64,000 bases of DNA from Clostridia bacterium (GCA_028280575.1 JANQLN010000057.1:1-64000); one strand, 5' to 3'; counted from the stretch's first letter, positions 8,230 to 17,508 are shown. Notes: generated by a model from the letters alone, not told the origin. Program-made: numbers and translations.

Positions 8230-9234
8230 TTATCTTTTCCTGCATGTTCCCCTTTTGATAAGGGCAGGCTGTAAAACAATATGATTTCCCGCACCGCTTT
8301 GCCGTGCACCTATTTTCCTGAATACTATGTCGGCTGCCATTGAGCCCATATCATACTTAGGCTGTGCAACAGTTGTAAGGTTTATCTTTGGCAGCGATGC
8401 ATAGGCAATATCATCAAATCCCACAACAGAAACATCTCCGGGCACATTATAAAAATTGCTTTCAAGTGCTTCTATTACACCAAGGGCAATAATATCATTT
8501 GCACAAACAACTGCATGGGGTATTCTGCCTTCTTTTATGGAAGCAGACATCAAATTAAATCCACTTTCCCTGTTAAAACTGCTTCCCTTTACAATATGCA
8601 CTTCTCTTTCAAGCCCATGAATCTTAAGCGCATTTCTATATCCGTTGAATCTTTCCTCATTTGCAACTGAGTTCTCATTTCCTCCAATAAAGGCTATATC
8701 GGTATGACCAAGCTCAATAAGATATTCTGTTGCCATTGATGACGCTTTTTCATTATCTATTATAACAAAACTCATGGACCGGTCATCCGATCTGCTTCCT
8801 ATGTACACAACGGGATTATCCAATTCCAATGACTTCACTTTTTTATATGTATCCGAAGCAGCAGGTGCAATAATTATACCCGCAACTCTTTTATCCCTTA
8901 ATGTTTTTATGTACTGTATTTCCTTTTCTGTATTCCATCCCGTATTGCATAAAAAAATATTATATCCTTCCCTGTTTGCCCTGTCTTCCACTCCCTTTGC
9001 AACCTCTGGAAAATATGGGTTTGAAATATCCGGAACCAAAAGCCCCAGGGTATTTGTATTCTTTTTTACAAGTCCCCTTGCTATTTCATTTGGCGAGTAC
9101 CCGTTTTCTCTTGCAATTTTCTTAATCTGCTCCTTTGTTTCAATACTCACCTCAGGATGGTCATTTAATGCTCTGGATACCGTAGCATAAGATACTCCCG
9201 CTATTTTTGCCAAGTCTTTTATTGTAACTGCCAT
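8230..9234 (-). CDS. LacI-family transcriptional repressor of the inositol operon
   Basis: The real start is most likely ATG at 9234 (MAVTIKDLAKIAGVSYATVS), with GGAGC upstream; the tracked 15-residue extension is unneeded. Residues 3-50 are the LacI helix-turn-helix and hinge helix (VSRALNDHPEVS). The rest is a periplasmic-binding-like effector domain (LGLLVPDISNPYFPEVAKGV, VVGFDDIAYASLPKINLTTV). Length is about 334, normal for the family. The gene is upstream of iolM and carries an operator copy at its own start, so it probably represses both the catabolic genes and itself, released by inositol or an intermediate (inference). Confidence 0.9.
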   Translation of the reverse strand: MAVTIKDLAKIAGVSYATVSRALNDHPEVSIETKEQIKKIARENGYSPNEIARGLVKKNTNTLGLLVPDISNPYFPEVAKGVEDRANREGYNIFLCNTGWNTEKEIQYIKTLRDKRVAGIIIAPAASDTYKKVKSLELDNPVVYIGSRSDDRSMSFVIIDNEKASSMATEYLIELGHTDIAFIGGNENSVANEERFNGYRNALKIHGLEREVHIVKGSSFNRESGFNLMSASIKEGRIPHAVVCANDIIALGVIEALESNFYNVPGDVSVVGFDDIAYASLPKINLTTVAQPKYDMGSMAADIVFRKIGARQSGAGNHIVLQPALIKRGTCRKR

Positions 9235-9242
9235 ATAATTGC

Positions 9243-9259
9243 TCCGTAAACGTTTGTAT
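9243..9259. promoter_or_regulatory. operator copy at lacI start (autoregulation)
   Basis: CCGTAAACGTTTGTAT shares the GTAAACGTTT core with the iolM operator. It abuts the ribosome site of the repressor gene, so bound repressor would block its own transcription or translation start. Confidence 0.65.
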
Positions 9260-9430
9260 TTATAAATATAAAATACCACGTATTTGTGACAATGTCAATA
9301 TTATTTGTTTTGAGTTCCCCCATTTTTTATAATTTAAAATGCTACAATCTTTGAAATAAGAAGAATAGAACAAACCCTCTGTTGTAATTGAGAATTTTTT
9401 TGAGGTAATTAAATCTTTAAAGGAATACCC

Positions 9431-9530
9431 GTGTCATTGCGAACGAAGTGTGGCAATCTCATGCTTCGCAGGACTTACTATAAAAGGATATTTCATTACG
9501 GTCTGAGTCGCTTTGCTCCTTCGCAAGCAA
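9431..9530. repeat. REP-like interspersed element
   Basis: GTCATTGCGAACGAAG followed by GGCAATCTC, and 50 bases later the inverted counterpart CTTTGCTCCTTCGCAAG. The GTCATTGCGA-GCGAAG...GCAATCTC wording is a common palindromic repeat in many bacterial genomes. The gene-free stretch 9280-9638 otherwise shows nothing clear. Confidence 0.5.
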
Positions 9531-9638
9531 AAATCATACCTTCGTAAAAAAAGGGGAACCTCAAAAAATTGGACACTTGATAAAAAATTTCACTCGATGT
9601 ATAATTCAGTTACGATAGAGTACTGATCGATATCGTAA

Positions 9639-9818
9639 GTCTGTTCAATAGAATCCGATACCCACAACTACTTATTTTTATATGTAGATGGCAAAGCTGC
9701 CGGAACAGGAAGAATTAGACGTAGTTCAAGTGAAATCTTAAAAGCTAAAGGGGTTGGCAATTTGGGATATGGTATAGCTAAATCAGAAAGAGGAAAAGGT
9801 TATGGATATACCAATTAA
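9639..9818 (+). pseudogene. GNAT acetyltransferase fragment
   Basis: The plus strand is open from after a TAA at 9636 to the TAA at 9816 and reads LYVDGKAAGTGRIRR then VGNLGYGIAKSERGKGYGYT. The last part is the acetyl-CoA-binding motif A of GNAT enzymes (GYGI.psERGKGYG). Neither a start nor the N-terminal fold is present and the protein stops just after motif A, so it is a remnant. Its end overlaps the start of the P-loop kinase gene by 17 bases, which suggests a recombination joint. Confidence 0.55.
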
Positions 9819-10440
9819 TAGTCAGAAGTTCAATGAATTGATAGCTTTGAAGGAAAAGGTTACGAAGGAAGTAGAGCAAAGTTTAGTGATCCCTGAAAAC
9901 AAAAGGAGAAATAATAATCTGTTCTTATTTTTTGGCATACCAGGAAGTGGTAAGAGTACTCTTGCAAAAGTTATTGCTGAAGTAATTCCATGTGTTTATC
10001 TTTCCAGCGACATGATAGCATTAAATCATAATTTGGATCAAACAAGAAACTATTACTGGACATTTGAGATTATGAATGACTTGGCCAATAAGTACTTACA
10101 TGCAGGATATAATGTAATTGTTGATAGTAACTCTGATAGGTATTCAATAAGAAAAGAATTATATGAAATGGCATTTCGGCATAATGCAAAACCTTTTTGT
10201 TTTTGGGTAAAGACAGATATTAGTACCGTAAAAAGAAGGCAAAATATTAGAAAAATCTATAAATCTACATTAAGAAGCAAGTTTCTTTTTTATGTTAATT
10301 CAAATGAAATAGAAAAGTACCATAAAGACCTTGAAACTCCAAGAGAAGATGAGAATATTTTTACTATAGATGGTACAAAAGGCTTATTGAATCAACTATA
10401 CCCAATTGAGGAGATAAGAGGTTTAATTGATTCTAAATAA
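9802..10440 (+). CDS. P-loop kinase, AAA/zeta-toxin-like
   Basis: A 212-residue protein with a Walker A motif FFGIPGSGKSTLAKVIAE at about 43-60, then YLSSDMIALNHN and a VIVDSNSDRYSIRKELYEMA segment that matches the second strand and lid region of small nucleotide/polynucleotide kinases (TIGR/zeta-toxin/Pnk kinase-like fold). RRQNIRKIYKS is a basic lid. It has an AGGAAAAGG site. Substrate unknown: RNA ends, a nucleotide, or a small molecule are all possible. A highly similar but truncated copy lies inverted at 15284-15556 on the other side of the Pnkp/Hen1 operon, so the pair brackets the RNA-repair genes. Confidence 0.7.
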   Translation: MDIPINSQKFNELIALKEKVTKEVEQSLVIPENKRRNNNLFLFFGIPGSGKSTLAKVIAEVIPCVYLSSDMIALNHNLDQTRNYYWTFEIMNDLANKYLHAGYNVIVDSNSDRYSIRKELYEMAFRHNAKPFCFWVKTDISTVKRRQNIRKIYKSTLRSKFLFYVNSNEIEKYHKDLETPREDENIFTIDGTKGLLNQLYPIEEIRGLIDSK

Positions 10441-10565
10441 TTTTATTTTGGCTTTTTTGATTTGTTCTGGCGTCACCTGCCGTTTTATATCAACTATTAT
10501 TTGCACGGTCACGCCAGAAGATAGTTAATTCCACAGAAGAACATGTATTCCAATTATTAAAATTC

Positions 10566-10712
10566 TTATCGGCTCCAGCCTGATAACTTATCAAATGCCG
10601 GCCATGTTATTTCCAGATAAAAACAGTGCCCTTCATTACCGACAATAAGTGTGCAGTTTTCTGATGCCCCTGCCTTCTGGTAAATACTATTTATTATCTT
10701 AGAGTCTTCCAT
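10566..10712 (-). pseudogene. C-terminal scrap of an alpha/beta-hydrolase (acetyl esterase-like)
   Basis: A 48-codon minus-strand frame, too short for the track, reads MEDSKIINSIYQKAGA then EGHCFYLEITWPAFDKLSGW. The GH-x-FY...WP.F ending is that of acetyl-xylan-esterase-like alpha/beta hydrolases, where the His is catalytic. No upstream body remains because pnkp ends 23 bases before it. Remnant left at an insertion border; assignment is tentative. Between it and the kinase gene, 10466-10518 holds an imperfect inverted repeat TCTGGCGT...ACGCCAGA. Confidence 0.4.
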
Positions 10713-10734
10713 CACATACTCTATATTAGAGTAT

Positions 10735-13344
10735 TTATAACCTTGGGTCTACTGGCTCGCTTTCCAATGCGAGGACACCAAATACACACTCATGCACCCT
10801 ATATAACGGTTCATTCCTTGTAAACCTTTCAAGGGCTTCCACTCCAAGGGCATATTCTCTTAATGCAAGTGAACGCTTTTTACCCAAAGATCGTTTTTTT
10901 AGCTTCTTCATGTTTTTATCTAGCATATATTCCGGTCCGTATATAATTCTGAGGTATTCTCTTCCCCTGCATTTTACAGCAGGCTGAATTAACCCATTTT
11001 CATTTTTTACTGTAAAATCCAATGGCTTTACAACCATTCCTTCTCCACCATTTTGGGTTAATCCGTACCACCAGTCTACCCCACCTTTTATACTGTCATC
11101 ATTAGTTACATCCACCTCCATAAAATTTGTAGCCATTAACAGGTTACTACCTGCTTTACATATCTCATTTATTTCATTCATATGCCACAGATGTTCTTTG
11201 TTTATAAATGTCCTTCCTTCAACTGCCATTATATGAAATGGTGCAAGCTTGTAGCCATGCAATGAATTCACAGGCCAGCAATACTTTCTGTATGCTTCAA
11301 CGTACTTATTAAGCATTTCCATCTTTTCCTGATACCTGGCTGCAAGCTCTTTTATGTCCATATTTTTACCTGAGGTTTCATTTGAAACTTCAAAGCATAT
11401 TAATTCTCTTCCTGCTGCTTCATTCAACAGAGGAACTACCTGCCTTAATGACTGCACCCCTGCTGTACCCACAGCTGAATACTGTTCTTTTAGCAAAAGT
11501 TGTGCCTTGGCAGACCATGGCATCAATTCACAATCAAGACATACCCAATCTGTTTCAAACTTTTCCCAGAATTCTGACTGGGTTAAGGTATCTACTACTT
11601 CATCAATAAAAGCATTTTTCAGGTCTTCTTCTGAAAAAAATTCTCTCCCTGTCCTTGTATAGCAAATCCCCTTTTGTCCATCTGCAGCTTTAAATGTTTT
11701 ACTGGCTGCCTCTTCATCTCTACATGCTATTACAACAGCCCTAGAACCCATATGCTTTTCCTCACACACTACTCTGTCAATTCCTCTTTGCCTGTAATAT
11801 GAAAAAGCTTCTTCAGGATGTTCAAGGTATTCCTGTATACCAGATGTCTCACAGGGAGACATTGTCGGTGGAAGATATATAAGCCAATGAGGGTCTGCAA
11901 CAAACCTGCTCATAACCTCTATAGCCGCAGCAGAATTTTGCTCGGGTATAGTGATATTCCTCCTTAATCTGGTCGATAATATTTTCTTGCCGGATACATC
12001 TGTAATATCAAGCATGTCATTATCCCTGTCAGGTTGTTCATATGCTTTTTCGGTAACAGATTCAAAAGGCTTTACAGGCTCATAATATTTATATAGTGCC
12101 TCTACACTCACGAGTTCCTTTTCTGGATACCTTAATGCTGTCAGTTTCCCTCCAAATACACATCCTGTATCAATATCAATTGTATTATTAATCCACTCTA
12201 TTTCTGTAACAGGCGTATGCCCGTAAACAACGATAGCACTTCCCCTATATTCGTCAGCCCAATTATACCTTACAGGCAGTCCAAACTCATCGGTTTCCCC
12301 GGTAGTCTCACCAAATAAGGCAAATTCCCGAACCTTTCCAGAACCTCTTCCCTGCAAACTCTCTTTCATACCCCCATGTGCAACTACCAGATTACCATCA
12401 TCAAAAATATAATGACTGATAAGAGAGTTAATAAATTCCTTTACATGCCCCAGGAATTTATCAGGCTGCCCTTCAAGCTGTTCTATTGTTCTATCAAGAC
12501 CATGCTTTAGCTCTACATTTTTGCCATTAAGCTTTTTAAGCAGTTTAATATCATGATTTCCAGGAACACAAAATGCTGATTCACTATTTACCATGGACAT
12601 AACAATTTTTAATACCTTTAACGAATCGGGGCCCCTATCAGTAAGGTCTCCAAGAAATACAGCCTTTCTACCTTCTGGATGGGCTATATTATACCCAAAC
12701 CCTTCATAATCAAATTCCTTTTCTTCTATAATATATCCCATTTTTGTAAGAAGCATTTCAAGTTCACCAGCGCACCCATGTATATCTCCAATTATGTCAA
12801 ATGGTCCTTTTATATGCCTTAGGTTATTCCATAATGGCTGCCTCTCAATTTCCAGGTTGCTAACATCTTCTTCATTCGTGAAGGTATAAATATACCTAAA
12901 ACCTTCTTTTTTCAGACCTCTAATTGATTTTCTCAAATATTGCTTATGCTGCTTTATTACATGCTTGCTAAAACTTCTATCTTCTCTTTTTTCATTTCTG
13001 TCCTGGCACAGCCTTTCTGACATATCCAACACTATGGCAACCGGCAGGCAGTGGTACTGTCTTGCCAATTGTATTAGCGGCTTTCTTGCCGATGGCTGTA
13101 CATTGGTTGCATCTATAACAGTAAGTTTACCCGCCTCAAGCCTTTTTGCCGCAATAAAGTGCAATACCTCGAATGCCGCCTTTGTAGCAGTCTGGTCATT
13201 TTCATTATCAGAAACCAATCCTCTGCAAAAATCTGAAGACAATACCTCGGTAGGTCTAAAATATTTCTTTGCAAATGTTGACTTACCTGACCCTGACGGT
13301 CCTATTAAAACAACAAGTGATAATTCAGGTATTTTCAAATTCAT
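10735..13344 (-). CDS. pnkp: polynucleotide kinase-phosphatase-ligase (bacterial Pnkp)
   Basis: An 869-residue three-domain RNA end-healing and sealing enzyme. The 5' kinase domain holds GPSGSGKST at residues 15-23 (K21, S22). The 2',3' phosphatase is a binuclear metallophosphoesterase with GDIHGC (D187, H189), GDLTDRGPDS and PGNHD. The C-terminal domain is a ligase-like adenylyltransferase with the KxxG motif in EEKHMGSRA. Length and residue positions match the studied C. thermocellum Pnkp. It overlaps hen1 by 4 bp (ATGA coupling) and acts with Hen1 to repair RNAs, e.g. tRNAs cut by ribotoxins, with 2'-O-methylation at the break. No truncation seen. Confidence 0.96.
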   Translation of the reverse strand: MNLKIPELSLVVLIGPSGSGKSTFAKKYFRPTEVLSSDFCRGLVSDNENDQTATKAAFEVLHFIAAKRLEAGKLTVIDATNVQPSARKPLIQLARQYHCLPVAIVLDMSERLCQDRNEKREDRSFSKHVIKQHKQYLRKSIRGLKKEGFRYIYTFTNEEDVSNLEIERQPLWNNLRHIKGPFDIIGDIHGCAGELEMLLTKMGYIIEEKEFDYEGFGYNIAHPEGRKAVFLGDLTDRGPDSLKVLKIVMSMVNSESAFCVPGNHDIKLLKKLNGKNVELKHGLDRTIEQLEGQPDKFLGHVKEFINSLISHYIFDDGNLVVAHGGMKESLQGRGSGKVREFALFGETTGETDEFGLPVRYNWADEYRGSAIVVYGHTPVTEIEWINNTIDIDTGCVFGGKLTALRYPEKELVSVEALYKYYEPVKPFESVTEKAYEQPDRDNDMLDITDVSGKKILSTRLRRNITIPEQNSAAAIEVMSRFVADPHWLIYLPPTMSPCETSGIQEYLEHPEEAFSYYRQRGIDRVVCEEKHMGSRAVVIACRDEEAASKTFKAADGQKGICYTRTGREFFSEEDLKNAFIDEVVDTLTQSEFWEKFETDWVCLDCELMPWSAKAQLLLKEQYSAVGTAGVQSLRQVVPLLNEAAGRELICFEVSNETSGKNMDIKELAARYQEKMEMLNKYVEAYRKYCWPVNSLHGYKLAPFHIMAVEGRTFINKEHLWHMNEINEICKAGSNLLMATNFMEVDVTNDDSIKGGVDWWYGLTQNGGEGMVVKPLDFTVKNENGLIQPAVKCRGREYLRIIYGPEYMLDKNMKKLKKRSLGKKRSLALREYALGVEALERFTRNEPLYRVHECVFGVLALESEPVDPRL

Positions 13345-14711
13345 CTCTTAAACACCCCCATTTGTGTTGGAGTTATCTGCCTGCTATCCTTATCCCCAAT
13401 ATCAATAAATCTCACACTATACCTATATTTAATACAAATATCTAAACACCAGTTTTGAAACTGGTCTCCTGTCCATTCAAATCGATGGTCACGGTGCCTC
13501 ATATTACCTTCCATAAGGTTTTCATAGTTCTTGTTATAGTCAAAATTTGGTGTAGTAATAACCACAACCCTTGGTCTCGCATATCCAAAAACAATTTTCT
13601 CAAATGCAGCCAATCTACTAATATCAAAATGTTCTATAACCTCAATAACCGTAGCTGCATCATACCCTGAAAACCTCTTATCCCTGTACATAAGAGAGCC
13701 TTGAAACAGATTTATCCTCTCTCTCTTAAATTCAGGCACATCATCAAGTCTTAGCCTGTCCCTTGCCCTTTCAAGCGCTGTTACCGATACATCCATACCG
13801 GCTATATTGTTAAATTGTCTATCGCTTTGCAGCATTTTTAAAAGCTTGCCTTCACCACAACCCAAATCTATAACTGAGTTTATGCCTTCGCTTTTTAAGA
13901 CTGCCATAACAGTCCCCAGCCTCTGCTGATTCAGATTCAAAGCTTCCTCTGACACAGGCCTTTCTTCCCGCTCTTCTGTTTCTTCCTCTGAAGTCAATAC
14001 ATCAAAGGCTATATTTGCAAAGCTTTTCTTATAGTTTAAATATCTATTTATAATCATACTCTTGTCTGGATGCTCTGCAAGCCACTCCTGACCATGGTTC
14101 AGTAGCTTTTCCACTTCATCTTTGCCTATCCAGTAATGCTTTTTATTGTCCAGTACAGGAAGCAGAATATATACATGGTTGAGTAGCTGTTTCAAAGTAC
14201 AATTATTTTCAAGGTTTATGGTGTAGTATGGGCTTTTGCCCCACTCTTCAAATTTATCATCAAGCATATAGCTTGTAATGGCTATACTATAACCAAGAGG
14301 CTCAAAGAGCTTTCTAATGAACTCTTCCCCTCCTTTACACTTAACCATTGATATAACAGCTTTTAACCTCATTTTTTTATCAACAAGCTCAGGCTTTTTT
14401 TTGCATCTTCCAGCCATAGCAGAACTATAAACCTGTGACAATGCAACACTTAAAAATGAAGATGACACATAGGGTCTATCGTTTACATAATCAAACAATC
14501 CCATGTATGCCTTTTTTCTAGTTCTAGCCAAGTCCAGGGAATTAATATCCAACATAAGCACTGCTGTACATTTTTTATCATTTGCAACAGGATAAAACAC
14601 ATGTGCTTTACCAAATGTCAGTTCATGTGTCTGGGGCCTTTGTGGATTTTTATGGAGCAGATATCCCAAATTTGTAGCCGGTTTCTCTGTAGATGTTACT
14701 GTTAAAAACAT
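13341..14711 (-). CDS. hen1: 3'-terminal RNA ribose 2'-O-methyltransferase Hen1
   Basis: A 456-residue bacterial Hen1. The N-terminal half (about 1-240) is the Pnkp-binding region that helps activate the ligase; the C-terminal half is the methyltransferase. SAM motif: VIDLGCGEGKLLKML near residue 282; the metal/catalytic signature is EVIEHFD with a following MRHRDHRFEWT histidine. It marks the 2'-OH of the repaired 3' end so the same ribotoxin cannot cut again. First gene of the two-gene operon, with GGGGAGG upstream. A terminator-like hairpin lies 34-68 bases before the start codon, so expression may be attenuated. Confidence 0.95.
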   Translation of the reverse strand: MFLTVTSTEKPATNLGYLLHKNPQRPQTHELTFGKAHVFYPVANDKKCTAVLMLDINSLDLARTRKKAYMGLFDYVNDRPYVSSSFLSVALSQVYSSAMAGRCKKKPELVDKKMRLKAVISMVKCKGGEEFIRKLFEPLGYSIAITSYMLDDKFEEWGKSPYYTINLENNCTLKQLLNHVYILLPVLDNKKHYWIGKDEVEKLLNHGQEWLAEHPDKSMIINRYLNYKKSFANIAFDVLTSEEETEEREERPVSEEALNLNQQRLGTVMAVLKSEGINSVIDLGCGEGKLLKMLQSDRQFNNIAGMDVSVTALERARDRLRLDDVPEFKRERINLFQGSLMYRDKRFSGYDAATVIEVIEHFDISRLAAFEKIVFGYARPRVVVITTPNFDYNKNYENLMEGNMRHRDHRFEWTGDQFQNWCLDICIKYRYSVRFIDIGDKDSRQITPTQMGVFKR

Positions 14712-14744
14712 CTTAGTATCCTCCCCTCAAAATAATGATAAAAC

Positions 14745-14779
14745 AAAAGCGGTTGAGCTTTTTTCGGCCCAACCGCTTT
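14745..14779 (-). terminator. terminator-like hairpin upstream of hen1
   Basis: On the minus strand CAAAGCGGTTG ... CAACCGCTTTTGTTTTAT forms a 10-bp perfect stem with a 14-base loop followed by a T-rich tract, placed between a short ORF and hen1. It either terminates an upstream small transcript or attenuates the RNA-repair operon. Confidence 0.7.
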
Positions 14780-14797
14780 GTTATCTTATCATCTCTT

Positions 14798-14920
14798 TTA
14801 ATCGTAAGACGAATTTTGACAACAAATAGTTAAACCAATGCGATTGAAATTTCTCTCCGTATCGGCAAGGTATTCACATTCCAGAATACGATGTTGTATA
14901 TCTATACCTTTTATAAGCAT
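14798..14920 (-). CDS. possible 40-residue ORF before hen1
   Basis: AAGGAG seven bases before ATG at 14920, then MLIKGIDIQHRILECEYLAD and a stop at 14798, 18 bases before the hairpin. Not in the track. No family recognised. It may be a leader peptide, a small protein, or chance. The rest of 14921-15283 shows no gene. Confidence 0.25.
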   Translation of the reverse strand: MLIKGIDIQHRILECEYLADTERNFNRIGLTICCQNSSYD

Positions 14921-15143
14921 CGTCAAACTCCTTAAACTTCTTAACATATTTGCTGATTACATTATCAAACTAAGTATTTGCTGTCAATGATTTTAATAAA
15001 ACTGTAATAATACTCATATGCTTTTGTTAAAATAGCCTGTGAACAGACTCCATCAAAAGTTTTTCTGCACTTTTACTATCCGGGTCATCTAGTTATAATT
15101 TACTTTTTTTGCAAATCAAGCTTTATGCAGCCCCATAAATAAA

Positions 15144-15157
15144 TGTGAGTTCTCATA
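15144..15157 (+). repeat. isolated copy of the Tn7-like left-terminus motif
   Basis: TGTGAGTTCTCATA is identical to the first 14 bases of the two left ends at 17704 and 20832, in the same orientation. No GTTTGAAA sites follow, so it is at most a scar of an older end. Confidence 0.35.
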
Positions 15158-15283
15158 AGGAAACATAAAAATAATAGTACTAACGAAAATATTTCTTATC
15201 TTCAGCGCTTGAAAAAGCGGATATTCTATATTATCTTCATACATAGTATTTTACTTAATTGACAGTGTACCTTCCAGAACAAT

Positions 15284-15556
15284 TTAATTTTCGTCAATAA
15301 TACCTGACTCGAATATGAATGGTTTGTTAGATCTATTATTATTCCCACTAATATTTTGCCTTCTTTTTACAGTACTAATATCTGTCTTTATCCAAAAACA
15401 AAAAGAGGTTGCATTATGCTGAAATGCCATTTCATATAACTCTTTTCTTGTTGAATATCTATCAGAGTTACTATCAACAATTACATTATATCCTTCATAT
15501 AAATACTTATTGGCCAAGTCATTCATAATCTCAAATGTCCATTTCAAACTACACAA
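15284..15556 (-). pseudogene. truncated inverted copy of the P-loop kinase gene
   Basis: The minus-strand ORF reads WTFEIMNDLANKYLYEGYNV then IVDSNSDRYSTRKELYEMAF and VKRRQNI, almost the same as the kinase at 9802-10440 over about 70 residues. The Walker A N-terminus and the C-terminal third are absent; after RRQNI the frame runs into unrelated codons. It is a partial inverted duplicate flanking the RNA-repair operon, and is inactive because the P-loop is missing. Confidence 0.8.
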
Positions 15557-15647
15557 TGGTTAAGTACTTATAATAATAACACAATGCAGTTTATGATTGC
15601 ATTGAGGATTATTTCACTCACCATATAAATTTATTTTACGTTTAGTG

Positions 15648-15675
15648 TTGAAATATTCTGCATTTTTGTCATAAT
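15648..15675 (+). promoter_or_regulatory. possible sigma-A promoter of pepF
   Basis: TTGAAA, 16-base spacer, CATAAT, about 30 bases before the AAGGAGG of pepF. One mismatch in each hexamer. Confidence 0.5.
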
Positions 15676-15705
15676 TATAAGTAGAACAATTAAGGAGGTT
15701 ATTTT

Positions 15706-17508
15706 ATGAAGGAAAGGTTAAATAGAAATGAAGTCAATGAGCAGATGACTTGGAATCTAAAATCACTGTTTGAGACTAAAGAAGACTTTGATAGGTCTTT
15801 AGAAGAAGCAAAAAAAGAAGTAAAGAACCTAAAAGCCTATAAAGGAAAGCTTGGAGAAAGTGCAACTACTCTTTATTATGCACTTAAAGCCTATGAAGAC
15901 TTAAATGTGAAAGTATATGCACTCTACACCTACTCAGGACTGCAAAAAGCTGCTGATGGTACTGACACAAAAATCCAAGAACTTTCTATGGCAGCTGAAG
16001 CTGCAGTTATTGGCATCAATGCTGATCTTACATTTATAAGCAATGAAGTAAAATCTTTATCAGAAGATTTAGTTGCAAAATACTTAAAAGAAGAGCCCAA
16101 ACTGGATGAGTTCAAGGTTTATTTAGAAGATCAACTGGATGAAAAGAAATACAAGCTATCAGATGATACAGAAGAAGCACTTGCTATGCTTGGAGAGATA
16201 ACAAAAGCACCATACAGAACTTACTCAGTTAGTAAAGCAGCTGATATGATCTTCGATTCTTTTGAAGATAGCGAAGGCAACACCCTTCCGAATTCATTTG
16301 CACTATTCGAAGGTAAATATGAATACAGCAAAGACCCTGTACTAAGAGCAAATGCTTATAAGTCATTCAACAAAACACTGAATCAATACAAAAATACTTA
16401 TGCTGCAGTTTATCATACAGAAGTTTACAAACAAGTGAAAATGAGTAAACTAAGAGGTTATGAATCAGTAACCAAGATGCTTTTACAACCTCAAAAAGTT
16501 ACTGAAGAAATGTACCATCGTCAAATCGATGTAATTTACAAAGAGCTAGCGCCACATATGAGAAAATATGCAAAGCTTTTAAAAGAACAGCTTGGACTTG
16601 ATAAACTTCACTTCTATGATTTAAAAGCACCTCTTGATACAACGTTCAATCCTCCTGCTACATATGATGAAGCAAGGGAAACAATCCTTAAATCCCTTGA
16701 AATCATGGGTGAAGATTATCTTCAAATCATGAACAAAGCATTTGATGAAAGATGGATTGATTATGCAGATAACGTTGGTAAGTCTACTGGAGCATTTTGT
16801 GCATCACCTTATGCAGTTCATCCATATATACTTGTTACATTCCAAGACAATATGAGAGATGCATTCACTCTGGCACATGAGCTTGGTCATGCAGGTCACT
16901 TCCACTTGGCAAACAATGCGCAAAACTACTTCAACACTGATGTATCAGTATATAATGTTGAAGCACCATCTACAATGAATGAAATGTTGCTAGGAAGATA
17001 CCTGCTATCAAAAAGTGACGATCCAAAAATGAAAAAATGGGTTATCCTTAAGTTCATGGGAACATACTACCATAACTTTGTGACACATCTTCTTGAAGCT
17101 GCATACCAAAGAAAAGTATACGACTACGCTGAAAAAGGACAACCACTAACAGCTGATCTTCTTACTAATACCAAGCTGGAAGTACTAAGAGGATTCTGGG
17201 GAGACACAGTGGAAATAGATGAAGATGCTGGACTTACATGGATGCGACAGCCACACTACTACATGGGACTTTATCCTTACACTTATTCCGCTGGACTTAC
17301 AGTTTCTACAGCTTGTTCAGAAATGATTTTCGAAGAAGGTCAACCAGCAGTAGACAGATGGATTGAAATGCTTAAAACAGGTGGCAAACTAAGACCACTT
17401 GATTTACTAAAAGTTGCAGGCATGGACTTCACATCAGATGAGCCTGTTCAAAAAGCTGTAGCTTATGTAGGCAACTTAATCGATCAATTAGTTGAACTTT
17501 GTAAATAA
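15706..17508 (+). CDS. pepF: oligoendopeptidase F (M3B)
   Basis: A 600-residue cytosolic zinc metallopeptidase that degrades short peptides. The HEXXH site with the third ligand helix is in LAHELGHAGHFH near residue 390, followed by EAPSTMNEMLL, the M3 Glu-ligand region. The N-terminus (MTWNLKSLFETKEDFD) is typical of PepF. AAGGAGG precedes the ATG by eight bases. Full length for the family. It stands alone in the accessory island between the kinase relic and the first transposon left end, with no same-strand neighbours. Confidence 0.93.
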   Translation: MKERLNRNEVNEQMTWNLKSLFETKEDFDRSLEEAKKEVKNLKAYKGKLGESATTLYYALKAYEDLNVKVYALYTYSGLQKAADGTDTKIQELSMAAEAAVIGINADLTFISNEVKSLSEDLVAKYLKEEPKLDEFKVYLEDQLDEKKYKLSDDTEEALAMLGEITKAPYRTYSVSKAADMIFDSFEDSEGNTLPNSFALFEGKYEYSKDPVLRANAYKSFNKTLNQYKNTYAAVYHTEVYKQVKMSKLRGYESVTKMLLQPQKVTEEMYHRQIDVIYKELAPHMRKYAKLLKEQLGLDKLHFYDLKAPLDTTFNPPATYDEARETILKSLEIMGEDYLQIMNKAFDERWIDYADNVGKSTGAFCASPYAVHPYILVTFQDNMRDAFTLAHELGHAGHFHLANNAQNYFNTDVSVYNVEAPSTMNEMLLGRYLLSKSDDPKMKKWVILKFMGTYYHNFVTHLLEAAYQRKVYDYAEKGQPLTADLLTNTKLEVLRGFWGDTVEIDEDAGLTWMRQPHYYMGLYPYTYSAGLTVSTACSEMIFEEGQPAVDRWIEMLKTGGKLRPLDLLKVAGMDFTSDEPVQKAVAYVGNLIDQLVELCK

